64,000 bases of DNA from Chondromyces crocatus. Lineage in GTDB: Bacteria > Myxococcota_A > Polyangia > Polyangiales > Polyangiaceae. The position numbers and the translations under genes are program-made. Within the stretch, counting starts at the first letter, position 1; every line of letters begins with the position of its first letter. The stretch covers positions 620,001 to 684,000 of the forward strand of contig NZ_CP012159.1 in NCBI RefSeq assembly GCF_001189295.1. The letters run 5' to 3'. Shown in pieces: positions 51,471 to 60,606 of the stretch. The notes under the pieces were generated by a model. That model was given only the letters and a program-made list of their open reading frames with translations. It was not told the origin of the DNA and ran no database searches.

Positions 51471-51582
51471 GTGAGCACGTCAGGTGGTGCTCACGCGATG
51501 GTCATCGAGGTGAGCACGACACGTGGCGCTCGCGTCATGGCCCTCTGGGTGAGCACGTCGAGGTGCTCCCGTACTCCGGGAG
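51471..51582. repeat. 39-bp tandem hairpin repeat after vgrG
   Basis: Three units at exact 39-bp period (starting at 51471, 51510 and 51549), each beginning GTGAGCAC followed by its complement: perfect in the first (51471-51494), degraded in the second, near-perfect in the third. A further hairpin CTCCCG-TACTC-CGGGAG is at 51566-51582. They lie between the vgrG stop and a convergent kinase gene. Confidence 0.75.
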
Positions 51583-51626
51583 CGTGAGCGGGTGGCGGCC
51601 TCGGTTTCGTTTCCCGCCGACGTTGC

Positions 51627-51690
51627 GCCCCACGACGTTCCGCTCCCCCTCGACGTTCCGCTCCTCTCGACGTTTCGCTTCTCTCGACGC
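51627..51690. repeat. 17-18 bp repeats of CGACGTTCCGCTC type
   Basis: Three to four imperfect units, CGACGTTCCGCTCC(CC)T, abut the stop codon of the minus-strand kinase. Confidence 0.5.
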
Positions 51691-53976
51691 TCAGCGCTTG
51701 CGGGCTCTCGCCGGGCGGGCCGCGCGCTGTCGGTCGACCGCAGGCGCCGGGATCGCCGCGGCAGAGCGGGCGGCGTTGGGGAGCAGGTGCCGCAGGTTCC
51801 AGCTGTGCATGAAGAGGCGGCGCTCCAGCTCCTCGGTGCGCGCGCGCGCTCGCTGGATCATCCAGGCCGGGACGACGACCATCGCCACGCTCATGATCAA
51901 GAGAAACGCCGGGGTGATGAGCGGAGGGAAGCCGGTCATGCGGGCGATGACCGTCATCCCGGCCTGCTGGAACTCGTACGAGGGCGGGAGGATCCCCAGG
52001 GTCTGGAGCAGCACGGGGACGGCGATGGCCAGCACGTTCACCGTGATCGCGTGGGCGTGGTAGCGACGATCCCCCTGGACCACGAAGCCGATGGCGTGGC
52101 TCGCGGCAAGGGCGGGGACGATGACGAAGGGGCCCATCCAGAGGCTGAGCAAGCCCATGACCACGGCGGCGAGGGCATGGACGGCGAGGGCGGCGCGCGC
52201 GCCCGCGGGTCGCCTCGCGGCCCAGACGGCGCCGCCCACGAGGAGCACCATCAGCCCGATCACGACCCAGTACGAGACGCTGCGGATGCCGAGCGGCATG
52301 GCGAGGAGCATCCCGGCGAGCCAGCAGGCGTACGCGATGACCATCGCGCGTCGGCCGGCGCGGGAGACGGCGCTGCGGCTCGTGTCGAACTCCTGACGCG
52401 CCTCGGGCGGCATCTCTCCAGGGACGAACAGGAGCAGCCTGGCGAGGGTCTCCAGGGCCGGGGCGCTGTGCGGGTCGAAGGCCAGCGCGGCGAGGGCGTT
52501 CTGCAACGCCGTCTCGCGCGCCGCCATGGCCTGGGCGCCGCCGCGAGCGAACGCACCCGCTGCGCGCTCGGCCTCTTCGGCGTGCGCCGAGGCGAAGGCG
52601 CGCCGGCGCTCGAGGTCGCGGTCTCCATCGAGGAAGCGCTCCAGGGCTTCGTGCATTTCCCGGGTGGTCTGGTAGCGGGCTTTCGGATCGAGCTCGGTCG
52701 CGCGCACGCAGATGGCGTCGAGTTCAGGGGGGATGTTGCGGTGGGGGGCGCGTACCGAGGCGCGGGCGTCGGCGCCGTCGAGCGTCGACTTGAACAGCGC
52801 TTGCAAGGTGGGCCGCCCGTGGAGGCCTTCCAGGGTGACGAGTTCGAAGAGGATCGCGCCCAGCGCGTAGACGTCCGTCGCGGGCCCCTGGGCCTCGATC
52901 TCGCCGCGCATCTGCTCGGGGGCCATGTAGCCCGGGGTGCCGAGGATCTGGCCCACCGCCGTCTTGGTGGCGAAGCGAGGATCGGTGGTGATGGAGGTCT
53001 GTCCTGCCTCGGGGTTCATGATCTTGGACAGGCCCCAGTCGAGGACGTGCACCTCGCCGTAGGCGCCGAGCATGATGTTGCCCGGCTTGAGGTCGCGGTG
53101 GAGCACGCCGCGGGCATGCGCGAAGGCGATGGCGAGGCACACGTTGCTGAAGGCGCTGAGCAGCCGGCGCAGTGAATACTTTGCCGACAGCTCCGGGTCG
53201 CCCTCGGCGAGGCCGTCGATGATGTCTTCGAGGGTCTCGCCATGGACGCGCTTCATGGTGAAGAACGCTTCGCCGTTCTCCTGGATCCCGAGGTCGTAGA
53301 CGGGCACGACGGCGGGGTGCTCGAGCTGGCCCTGCACGCGGGCCTCGCGCTCGAAGCGCGCGCGCACCTCGTGGTTCTCCATGTACTCGGCGCGCATGAC
53401 CTTGACGGCGACGTCACGACCGATGAGGCGATCGGTGCTCAGGAAGACCTCGCCCATCCCGCCTTCACCGAGCAGCTCTTTGACCTCGTAGCGCTGTGCG
53501 GTCTGCAACTCGTCGAGCGAGCCGAGCGCGACGTTGACGCTGGCGGGCGGCAGGGACGAGTACGAAGGGCGCGGCACGTCTGCGGCGCGGAAGAAGGGCT
53601 GGGTCTTCCGCGCGTCGTCGAACAGCGAGTCCGCCTCCACCGGTCCCTGCGGGACGCCCATCGGTCCCTGCGGGACGGGCGGCGCTGCATGAGCCGGCTG
53701 AGCTGGATGCGGCGTCATCGGCGTCATGGCGGGTGCGTAGGGCGGGGGGGACCACGCCGCGTGCGGACCGGGATGCGGTCGGGCGAGGGTCTGCGCGTCG
53801 ATGGAGTCGGCAGACACGGGCGAAGGCGACGCGGACGGAGCTGGCGCGGACGGGGGCGCGAGGACCGCCGTTCGCGGCGGCCACGCGGGGGAGCGTGGGG
53901 GCCGCTCGGGAGAAGCTGCGGCGCCGGGGCGATGAGGCGGAGGCATCGCGCGAGGCGGCTTCGGGACGGCAGCCAT
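51691..53976 (-). CDS. membrane-anchored Ser/Thr protein kinase
   Basis: A 761-aa kinase from the ATG at 53976 (a GTG 48 bp upstream is also possible). A Pro-rich N-terminus of about 150 residues precedes the kinase domain, which has GEGGMGEVF, AVKVM, HRDLKPGN and, in place of DFG, DWG (VLDWGLSK); that change is common in this kinase group. The C-terminal part has several hydrophobic segments (about 545-715: GMLLAMPLGIRSV, LMVLLVGGAVW, ALAVHALAAVVMGLL), giving a multipass anchor. Substrates unknown. It is divergent from the next gene. Confidence 0.9.
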   Translation of the reverse strand: MAAVPKPPRAMPPPHRPGAAASPERPPRSPAWPPRTAVLAPPSAPAPSASPSPVSADSIDAQTLARPHPGPHAAWSPPPYAPAMTPMTPHPAQPAHAAPPVPQGPMGVPQGPVEADSLFDDARKTQPFFRAADVPRPSYSSLPPASVNVALGSLDELQTAQRYEVKELLGEGGMGEVFLSTDRLIGRDVAVKVMRAEYMENHEVRARFEREARVQGQLEHPAVVPVYDLGIQENGEAFFTMKRVHGETLEDIIDGLAEGDPELSAKYSLRRLLSAFSNVCLAIAFAHARGVLHRDLKPGNIMLGAYGEVHVLDWGLSKIMNPEAGQTSITTDPRFATKTAVGQILGTPGYMAPEQMRGEIEAQGPATDVYALGAILFELVTLEGLHGRPTLQALFKSTLDGADARASVRAPHRNIPPELDAICVRATELDPKARYQTTREMHEALERFLDGDRDLERRRAFASAHAEEAERAAGAFARGGAQAMAARETALQNALAALAFDPHSAPALETLARLLLFVPGEMPPEARQEFDTSRSAVSRAGRRAMVIAYACWLAGMLLAMPLGIRSVSYWVVIGLMVLLVGGAVWAARRPAGARAALAVHALAAVVMGLLSLWMGPFVIVPALAASHAIGFVVQGDRRYHAHAITVNVLAIAVPVLLQTLGILPPSYEFQQAGMTVIARMTGFPPLITPAFLLIMSVAMVVVPAWMIQRARARTEELERRLFMHSWNLRHLLPNAARSAAAIPAPAVDRQRAARPARARKR

Positions 53977-54178
53977 GGCTCCGGAGGCTACCCAAAGTCG
54001 CGGCGGAGCTGCGAACTCATCCACACATCTCCACGTTCACCTGCTCACACGCGCAGCCGCCCGACCGAGGCGCACGGGGGCATCTCCAGGCGAGAGACCC
54101 GCTCGGGTCGGGCCGGTCCACCGACGGAGACGAGCCACCCACTTGGGGAGAGGCCTCACCCCCGCTAGCATCCGCCCG

Positions 54179-55342
54179 ATGATCCGCTGGCTACCCTGCC
54201 TCGCCGCGGCCCTCGCGACCTCCCTCTCCGCGGGAGCTGCGCGCGCCGATCGCGTGGCGGTGCTCCCCGCGCGCGGTGGGACCGATGATGCCGCCCGACA
54301 GACGGCACAGGCCGACGTGGTCCGGGGTCTCGCCGCCCTGGGTCACACGGCGGTCCCCGAAGGCGAGGTCACCGCGTCGCTCTGGGCCGTGCTCGACGGT
54401 GTTCCCGACAGCGTCGACGAGTACCGGACCCTCGGGGCCGCGACCAGCGCCGACTGGGTGCTGCTCGGGCTGGTCGAGCCGGCGGTGAAGACGACGCGGG
54501 TCGAGCTCATCGCCTTCCACGGCCCCACGGGGCGGGTCGAGTCGGTCGCGCGGGAGGTCGAGCAGGACAAGGCGGGTCCGCAGATCCAGGAGATGCTCTC
54601 CGTGCTCGTCCGGATCGAGGGCATCGGCGACGGCGAGCTGCCGTGGGAGCGCGCCGCGCTGCTCGCGAGGCTCCCTTCGGCCGCGCCACCCGCGCCTCCA
54701 CCCGCCTCCGCGGCGCCGCTCGCGACGGAGCCGCCACCTCCCGCAGACCCGGCGAGCTCCGAGGAGCCCGAGAAGCAGCTCGCCCGCATGCAATACATCA
54801 CCACCGTGCGCAGCGTCTGGCCGGCGTACTCGGGTGGGAAGCCCTTCGGCGTGTCGGCGGTGCTCGGCTTCTCCTTCCCGGTTGCCCGCGCAGAAGGCGC
54901 GCGCGGCACGGGCGCTTCGGTGGTCGAGACCATCCGCCTCGGGTACGCGGTCGGTGGGGTGCTGGAGCCCTTCGTCCAGCTGGGCAGCAACATGTCCGGG
55001 CCCTCGGCGGTCTGGGTCGAAGGGGGAGCGCGTTATCTCTTCACGCCGAGCTTGCACCGGGGTGCGAAGGGGCTGGAAGGGACGGCCATCCACCTCGGGG
55101 TGGAGGCCACGGCCGGAGCGTTCATCCGACCGGGCGCGAACGACCTGGAGGGGCCTCGCGGCGCGACCTTCGAGCGCGAGACCCAGGCCGGCTTCACCAT
55201 GAGCGCCGCCACGACGTTGATCATCGGGTTCTACCCGGGCCTCCAGATCGAGGCCCAGCTCGGGAACCTGCGCTTCGTCCCCCTCGCCGAGGGCTTCCTG
55301 CTCCTGGTCGGGGCCACGGCGGGCGTCGGGATCCGGTTCTGA
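54179..55342 (+). CDS. secreted protein of unknown function
   Basis: A 387-aa protein with a signal peptide (MIRWLPCLAAALATSLSAGAARAD). The first half has a mixed alpha/beta region (DRVAVLPARGGTDDAARQTA ...) resembling the Ala-rich regulator-like domain of myxobacterial surface proteins. A Pro/Ala linker (about 160-190) leads to a C-terminal beta-rich region (VSAVLGFSFPVARAEG ... LLLVGATAGVGIRF) that could be an outer-membrane barrel. No catalytic motif. It is followed 3 bp later by tsaE. Confidence 0.6.
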   Translation: MIRWLPCLAAALATSLSAGAARADRVAVLPARGGTDDAARQTAQADVVRGLAALGHTAVPEGEVTASLWAVLDGVPDSVDEYRTLGAATSADWVLLGLVEPAVKTTRVELIAFHGPTGRVESVAREVEQDKAGPQIQEMLSVLVRIEGIGDGELPWERAALLARLPSAAPPAPPPASAAPLATEPPPPADPASSEEPEKQLARMQYITTVRSVWPAYSGGKPFGVSAVLGFSFPVARAEGARGTGASVVETIRLGYAVGGVLEPFVQLGSNMSGPSAVWVEGGARYLFTPSLHRGAKGLEGTAIHLGVEATAGAFIRPGANDLEGPRGATFERETQAGFTMSAATTLIIGFYPGLQIEAQLGNLRFVPLAEGFLLLVGATAGVGIRF

Positions 55343-55345
55343 GCC

Positions 55346-55861
55346 TTGAAGATCGAGCTGCCCACGCGCCGCCACACGACGCGGCTCGCCGGCGCCCTCG
55401 CGCCGCTCCTGAAGCCCGGCGACCTCGTCGTGCTCACCGGGGATCTCGGGGCGGGCAAGACCTTCTTCGCCCGCGCGCTGTGCCGGGCGCTCGGCGTGCC
55501 CCACGAGGTGCCGGTCACCAGCCCGACCTTCACCCTGGTCCACCAGCTCGAGGGGCGCCTCCCCATCGCCCACGCCGACCTCTACCGGCTCGGGTCGGAC
55601 ACCGCCGACGCCTCCGAGGGGGAGCTGTCGCAGCTCGGTCTCCGAGAGCTGCGCGCCGAGGGCTCGGCCCTGCTGGTCGAGTGGGGGGAGCCGTTCCTCG
55701 AGGCCCTCGGCGGCGACGCCTTGCGCATCCACCTGATCACCTGCCCGCCGGACGCTGGCGCCCAGCGCGCCGCCGTGGTCTCGGCCACCGGTCCCCGGAG
55801 CCTGGTGCTCCTCACCTCCCTCCCATCCCCGGCGACGCTGCGAGCGAGCAGCGGCAGATAG
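55346..55861 (+). CDS. tsaE: tRNA t6A biosynthesis ATPase TsaE
   Basis: A 171-aa protein with the P-loop GDLGAGKT (32-39), [10 protein letters not shown] and the late phrase LLVEWGEPF. TsaE works with TsaB and TsaD in making t6A on tRNAs that read ANN codons. The start is a TTG (55346), 3 bp after the previous stop. It ends 25 bp before mlaE. Confidence 0.9.
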   Translation: MKIELPTRRHTTRLAGALAPLLKPGDLVVLTGDLGAGKTFFARALCRALGVPHEVPVTSPTFTLVHQLEGRLPIAHADLYRLGSDTADASEGELSQLGLRELRAEGSALLVEWGEPFLEALGGDALRIHLITCPPDAGAQRAAVVSATGPRSLVLLTSLPSPATLRASSGR

Positions 55862-55886
55862 CCGGGCCCGTGTTACAAGGGCCGCC

Positions 55887-56690
55887 GTGGCGAAGGATGA
55901 TGCGGACCGGAAAGAGCTCCTCGCCAAGGTGCTCGAGCCGGTCCTCTACTGGCTCGACAACATCGGCAACGTCGTCACGCTCACGTTCCAGACGCTGACC
56001 TGGCTCTTCCGGCCTCCGTTCCGGATCAGCCAGTTCCTGGCGGCGATGGAGTTCCTCGGCGTCCAGTCGATCTTCATCGTGGGGCTGACCGGGACCTTCA
56101 GCGGGATGGTGCTGACGCTCCAGACCTCGTACGCGCTGCGCGCCTTCAGCGCCGAGGGGCGGGTCGGCGGCCTGGTGGCGGTGTCGCTGCTCCGGGAGCT
56201 GGCGCCGGTGTTCTCCGCGATCATGGTGACCGCTCGCGCCGGCAGCTCCATGGCCGCCGAGCTCGGGAACATGCGGGTGACCGAGCAGATCGACGCGATC
56301 ACCACGATGGGCGTGAGCCCGGTGCAGTACCTGCTTTCACCGCGCCTCTTCGCCTCGGTGGTGATGCTCCCCTTGCTCTGCATCCTCTACTCGGTGCTGG
56401 GGATGGCGGGCTCGTACCTGGTCGGCATCGTCTTGCTCGACGGCGACGTGGGCGTCTTCCTCCAGAGCATTCGCGACACGGCCGTGCCCAAGGATCTGTT
56501 CATGGGCCTGATCAAGGCGGGCGTGTTCGGGTTCATCCTGTCGTCGATCTCGTGCCGGCACGGCTTCTACGCGAACGGCGGCGCGCGCGGCGTCGGCCTC
56601 GCCACGACGCGGGCCGTCGTGGAGAGCTGCGTGACCTTGCTGATCGCGAACTACATCCTCACGCAGATGCTGCTGGACACGGAGATGTAG
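55887..56690 (+). CDS. mlaE: MlaE-family phospholipid-transport permease
   Basis: A 267-aa permease of the Mla (VacJ/Mce) lipid-transport family with six hydrophobic stretches. The conserved family phrase SLLRELAPVFSAIMVTARAGSSMAAELGNM is present in sequence order, followed by MRVTEQIDAITTMGV. MlaE normally acts with the ATPase MlaF and the Mce protein MlaD; neither adjoins it here, where the next gene is on the other strand. The start is a GTG. Confidence 0.9.
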   Translation: MAKDDADRKELLAKVLEPVLYWLDNIGNVVTLTFQTLTWLFRPPFRISQFLAAMEFLGVQSIFIVGLTGTFSGMVLTLQTSYALRAFSAEGRVGGLVAVSLLRELAPVFSAIMVTARAGSSMAAELGNMRVTEQIDAITTMGVSPVQYLLSPRLFASVVMLPLLCILYSVLGMAGSYLVGIVLLDGDVGVFLQSIRDTAVPKDLFMGLIKAGVFGFILSSISCRHGFYANGGARGVGLATTRAVVESCVTLLIANYILTQMLLDTEM

Positions 56691-56720
56691 CGCGGGCCCT
56701 GCTTTCGAGGAACGCAGGAC

Positions 56721-57899
56721 CTAGGGGCGGCGAGGGTCCGCGTCGCGGAGCTGGACGACGGCGGGGGACGGCTCCACGCGGTAAGGGGCCGGGGCGTGGA
56801 GGTAGGTGACCGAGGCGGGGAGCTGGTGTCGGCCGGACACGGAGCGCTCGCGACCGGCGCGCGGTGCTTCCGGGGCCTCGAGGGCGCGACCGTTGCGCAG
56901 CACGGCGCGCGCGAGCGGGAGCAACCGCGCGGCGCCCAGGCCCCGGGGGGAGCGCATGCGCTCGTGCGCGAGGTGGACGACGTCGGCGACGGCTCGGCTG
57001 TCCGCGTCGAGGTAACGGGCCACGATCTTGCGCCCCGGGAGCACGTCGGCGCGGTCGCTCAGGCCTCGCCGCGGCACCCAGGCCCCCTCTTGCTCGAGCG
57101 CGACCACCTCGTGGCGCAGCGCGATGGACACCCCGGAAGCGGCGAGACCGAGCGCGATCCAGCCGCTCGCCCGGACGTCGAGGCGATGCGCCTCCACGAG
57201 CTGGGCCTCCTCGTCGACGCCGGCGAGGGCGACCAGGCGGTCTGGCGGACCCCAGCCATCCTCCGCGCGCAACCCGGCCGCCGACAGCCCTCCGAAGTCG
57301 AGCATCGCCTCGCCGCGGAACGGGATCCCGAGCTGGCTCGCGGCGACGGCGCTGGTCGTGGCTGCGGCGCCGCCGACGTGGGCCGCACGCGCGATGGCGA
57401 GGGCCTCGGGGACGGACGACGCGCGCGTCGCCGAGCCATCGATCAAGAGGCCACCTCCTGCCGCCAGGTGCAACCGCGCGGCGCGGGTGGCGATCTCCAC
57501 GGCACGCTTCAAGATGGGCGCGATCACCGCGCAGGCGAGGAGGGCTTCGACGAGCGGGCCGTCGATCGACGCGAGCGGCGCGCCGGCGAAGATCGGCGTT
57601 CCTTCCGGCACCGCGTCCATGTCGAGGGCCGAGATCCCGGTGGCGAGACGGCGCGCGAGGTCGTCATGAAATCCCACGGCGCGCTGGGCTCTTCGCACGT
57701 CGTCCTCGCTGGGCGCAGGCCGCGCGAGCATCGCCGCGGCTTCTTCGAGACCAGCGGCCACCAGGAAGCCCGTGTGCCGAGGCATCTCGGCCACACTGAA
57801 CTCGAAGCTCGCCCGGCGCTCACCGAGCCCAGCGTGCAGCGCACGATCTGCAGCAAGGAGCGAGAGGCCGTCCCACAGGAGGGGGCTCGAAGCGATCAT
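56721..57899 (-). CDS. nicotinate phosphoribosyltransferase-like protein
   Basis: A 392-aa protein whose order of motifs follows PncB-type nicotinate phosphoribosyltransferases: AEMPRHTGFLVAAGLEEAAA, VPEGTPIFAGAPLASIDGPLVEALL, and the region LIDGSATRASSVPEALAIARAAHVGG. The G-T-x-A-H-S motif near the phosphoryl-binding site, expected after VAASQLGIP, is replaced by FRGEAML. It may therefore have changed or lost activity. It is minus-strand and lies 66 bp before the ArsA-like gene. Confidence 0.7.
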   Translation of the reverse strand: MIASSPLLWDGLSLLAADRALHAGLGERRASFEFSVAEMPRHTGFLVAAGLEEAAAMLARPAPSEDDVRRAQRAVGFHDDLARRLATGISALDMDAVPEGTPIFAGAPLASIDGPLVEALLACAVIAPILKRAVEIATRAARLHLAAGGGLLIDGSATRASSVPEALAIARAAHVGGAAATTSAVAASQLGIPFRGEAMLDFGGLSAAGLRAEDGWGPPDRLVALAGVDEEAQLVEAHRLDVRASGWIALGLAASGVSIALRHEVVALEQEGAWVPRRGLSDRADVLPGRKIVARYLDADSRAVADVVHLAHERMRSPRGLGAARLLPLARAVLRNGRALEAPEAPRAGRERSVSGRHQLPASVTYLHAPAPYRVEPSPAVVQLRDADPRRP

Positions 57900-57965
57900 T
57901 ACCGGCCAGGATACCTCAAGCGAGGCCGACGCGGCGCGCCGCCAGGGGATGGCCTCGCCGTGGCG

Positions 57966-58958
57966 TCACAGCCGCTCGGCGAGCCGCCTCGTGCCAGCTG
58001 GCGTGGAGGCCTCGTCGAAGAGGAACGGGAGCACGACCATCGGCAGCGTGATCGTGCGGCGCAAGCGGATCATCGTCTCGTGCTGCACCGACTCGCGCAT
58101 GGCGCGTCGGGCCCCTGCGACCAGGGCGATGTGCGGTGTGCCCGCAGCCGTGGCGGGCGCCTCGATGTCGAGCAACTGCTCGTCGCGCAAGAGTGCCCGG
58201 CGCTCCTCCTCGGAGAACAGGGGATCCATCACGCCGTTCACCACCAGCCGGTGCACGGGCAGTCCGAGGTCGGTCTCGATCGCCGACGCGAGCTCGATGG
58301 TCTCCGTCGCAGGCATCTCCTCGGGCAAGGTCACCAGCACCACCCCGGCCTGCCGTGGATCCTGGAACATGGCCCACGCCGCCTCGGCGTCGCGGCGCAG
58401 CACGCCGGGAGGAGCGACGTCGAGGATGATCTTGGGGACGCGGAGCATCTCCATCCCGTGACCCGTCGCCGGTGCGTCGAGCAGCACCACGTCGAAGCGC
58501 GGGGAGCCGTCGTCGAGCGTCTCGGTCGCGTGAAACCACGCCTTGCCGAGCATGGCCCACTCGGAGAGGCCCGGGACGGCGCGGAAGAAGGTCTTCGTGT
58601 ACTTGTTGTCGAAGACGGCGTGCGCGACCGTCTTCACCTTGAGGACCATCTCGCCGTACTCGCGCAGCGCCTTGTCCGGCGAGATGTTCACCGCCCAGAC
58701 GCGCTTCGACACCTCCACCAGCTCGTCGCCGATGGGGGGCGAGCCGAGGATCGCGGAGAGGCGCTCCTTCGTGTTGCACATGGCGACCAGCACGCGCTTG
58801 CCGCGCGCCGCGAAGGCGAGCGCGAGGGCCCCCGAGACGGTCGTCTTGCCGACGCCACCTTTGCCGATCACGAACAGGAAGCGCCGTTCTTCGAGGACAG
58901 GAGCGTGCGCTGGGGCGGTGCGGGCGGACTGGCTCGTGCTCTTCTGGCTGGTCGTCAT
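57966..58958 (-). CDS. ArsA/GET3-like ATPase
   Basis: A 330-aa ATPase. The deviant Walker A is GKGGVGKTT (32-40). DAPATGHGMEML matches the ArsA/Get3 motif DTAPTGHTLRLL. Myxobacteria carry such proteins, some in pairs, and they are thought to guide tail-anchored proteins or assist envelope assembly; arsenite export is less likely as no arsB is nearby. The start is the ATG at 58958; the upstream extension is Arg/Gly-rich and unlike the family. Confidence 0.88.
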   Translation of the reverse strand: MTTSQKSTSQSARTAPAHAPVLEERRFLFVIGKGGVGKTTVSGALALAFAARGKRVLVAMCNTKERLSAILGSPPIGDELVEVSKRVWAVNISPDKALREYGEMVLKVKTVAHAVFDNKYTKTFFRAVPGLSEWAMLGKAWFHATETLDDGSPRFDVVLLDAPATGHGMEMLRVPKIILDVAPPGVLRRDAEAAWAMFQDPRQAGVVLVTLPEEMPATETIELASAIETDLGLPVHRLVVNGVMDPLFSEEERRALLRDEQLLDIEAPATAAGTPHIALVAGARRAMRESVQHETMIRLRRTITLPMVVLPFLFDEASTPAGTRRLAERL

Positions 58959-59112
58959 CGCAGACTGGCTTCGAGTTAAGCTCAGCGGGAAGCGGCCGCA
59001 ACCCGGATCACCCGGCTCGATGCTCGGACGACGTGCACCACCGCGCGCCGGCCTATACTTCCCGACGGGAACGCCGAGATCTCGGTCCACGCACCCACCC
59101 AGAGGAGCCTCG

Positions 59113-59835
59113 ATGCGCACTCATCCCAGCCCGCTCAGCCGATCGACGCTGCACCGCCCCGAGGTGCGCGCCTTGCTCGATCGGCTGCACGCCGATGCGC
59201 GGCGTGACGTCTTTCGTTTCGCGAAGAAGATCCCCACGGTCGCCACCTCGCTCCTCCAGGGGAAGCGCCTGAGCGAGATCGTGGCGGAGAAGGGCACGAT
59301 GAAGGACGTCTACATCTCGGTGTCCCGCGAGCAAGGCGAGCTGCTCTACCTCGTCGCGCGCTCGATCGGGGCGCGTCGCATCGTGGAGTTCGGGACCTCG
59401 TTCGGGATCTCGACGATCTACCTGGCCGCCGCCGTGAAGGACAATGGTGGAGGGGTCGTGGTGGGCACCGAGCTCGACGAAAGCAAGCACCGCGTTGCCA
59501 CGCAGCACCTCGCCGAAGCAGGGCTCGGCGAGTTCGCCGACGTGCGCCTCGGTGACGCGCTGGAGACGCTCCGTGACGTCCCGACGCCCGTCGACCTGGT
59601 GCTGCTCGACGGCTGGAAGGATCTGTACATGCCCGTGCTCGACCTGCTCAAGCCCAAGCTGCGACGCGGCGCGGTGGTGCTCGGCGACAACATCCACACC
59701 TTCAAGAAGGCCCTCGCGCCCTTCGTCGAGCGCATGCAGTCGGGCCGTGACGGGTTCGTCTCCACGACCCTCTCCCTCGCCGACGGGTTCGAGTTCGCTT
59801 ACTACGAAGGCGACGGTGAGGAGGCGCAAGGGTGA
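59113..59835 (+). CDS. O-methyltransferase-like SAM enzyme
   Basis: A 240-aa class I methyltransferase of the CCoAOMT-like family. The SAM loop VEFGTSFGISTIYLA is at about 89-103, an acidic motif TELDESKH follows, and LLDGWKDLYMPVLDLL and GDNIHTFKKAL complete the usual order. The start is the ATG at 59113 with AGAGGAG 7 nt upstream. The next gene starts at a GTG overlapping its stop (GTGA), so the two are cotranslated. Confidence 0.88.
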   Translation: MRTHPSPLSRSTLHRPEVRALLDRLHADARRDVFRFAKKIPTVATSLLQGKRLSEIVAEKGTMKDVYISVSREQGELLYLVARSIGARRIVEFGTSFGISTIYLAAAVKDNGGGVVVGTELDESKHRVATQHLAEAGLGEFADVRLGDALETLRDVPTPVDLVLLDGWKDLYMPVLDLLKPKLRRGAVVLGDNIHTFKKALAPFVERMQSGRDGFVSTTLSLADGFEFAYYEGDGEEAQG

Positions 59836-60599
59836 GGATCACCCAAGCGGATCTCGTCCCGCTCAACCAGCGCTTCGAGGACGCGGCGCCGCTCGACATC
59901 CTCCGCTTCGCGCGGGAGGTGTTCGGGGAGCGCGCCGCCATCCTGAGCAGCATGCAGCGCGCTGGCACCGCTCTCTGCCACATGGCGGATCGGGCGGGAC
60001 TCGACTTCGACGTCCTCTTCGTGGACACGGGCGTGCTCCACACGCAGACGCTCGAGACGCGAGACGCCCTCGCGAGCACCCACCGCCACCTGCGCATCCA
60101 CACGCTGCACCCCGAGCGCGGCTTCCTCGAACAGACCCGCGAGGAAGGTCTGCTCTACGTCACGCCCGAGGGACAAGAGCGTTGCTGTGACCTGCGCAAG
60201 ACGGCACCCCTGCGCTCGGTGCGAGGACGTTACGACGCCTTGATCGGCGCCCTTCGGCGAGGGGAGGGCGGCGCACGCGCGCGGGTGCAGCCGTTTGCGC
60301 TCGACGTGGACATGAACACGCTGCGCATCCACCCGCTCGCGCACGTCACGAGCGAGACGCTGAACGCTTACTTCACCGAGCACCCGGACGCGCTGCAGAA
60401 CCCGCTGCACCTCATGGGCTTTCCCACCATCGGTTGCTTTCCCTGCACCACGCCGGTGCTCCCCGACGAGCCGGAGCGGGCTGGACGGTGGCGCCACCTC
60501 GCCAGCGTGGCCTACTGCGGCATCAACCCCACCGATCGGGGTGCGCTGGGGGATGGGGTGGTGCTCGACGATCGGTACGTCACCGCCCTCCAGCCCTGA
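59832..60599 (+). CDS. PAPS/APS reductase family protein (CysH-like)
   Basis: A 255-aa enzyme of sulfate assimilation. Cys118-Cys119 in ERCCDLRK and Cys202/Cys205 in GCFPCTTPV match the four iron-sulfur ligands of APS reductases. The C-terminal thiol nucleophile region reads AYCGIN (Cys229), near the usual ECGLH. The nucleotide region FVDTGVLHTQTLE is conserved. The start is a GTG overlapping the methyltransferase stop. It probably reduces activated sulfate to sulfite. Confidence 0.88.
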   Translation: MRITQADLVPLNQRFEDAAPLDILRFAREVFGERAAILSSMQRAGTALCHMADRAGLDFDVLFVDTGVLHTQTLETRDALASTHRHLRIHTLHPERGFLEQTREEGLLYVTPEGQERCCDLRKTAPLRSVRGRYDALIGALRRGEGGARARVQPFALDVDMNTLRIHPLAHVTSETLNAYFTEHPDALQNPLHLMGFPTIGCFPCTTPVLPDEPERAGRWRHLASVAYCGINPTDRGALGDGVVLDDRYVTALQP

Positions 60600-60606
60600 C
60601 CGAGCG

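Noticed and set aside
54179-55342. Calling the secreted protein a defined outer-membrane porin
   Set aside because: The C-terminal half is beta-rich, but no barrel strand pattern or terminal aromatic signature could be confirmed by eye.
57966-58958. Arsenite-export ATPase ArsA of an ars operon
   Set aside because: No arsB, arsC or arsR nearby; family in this lineage is commonly GET3-like.
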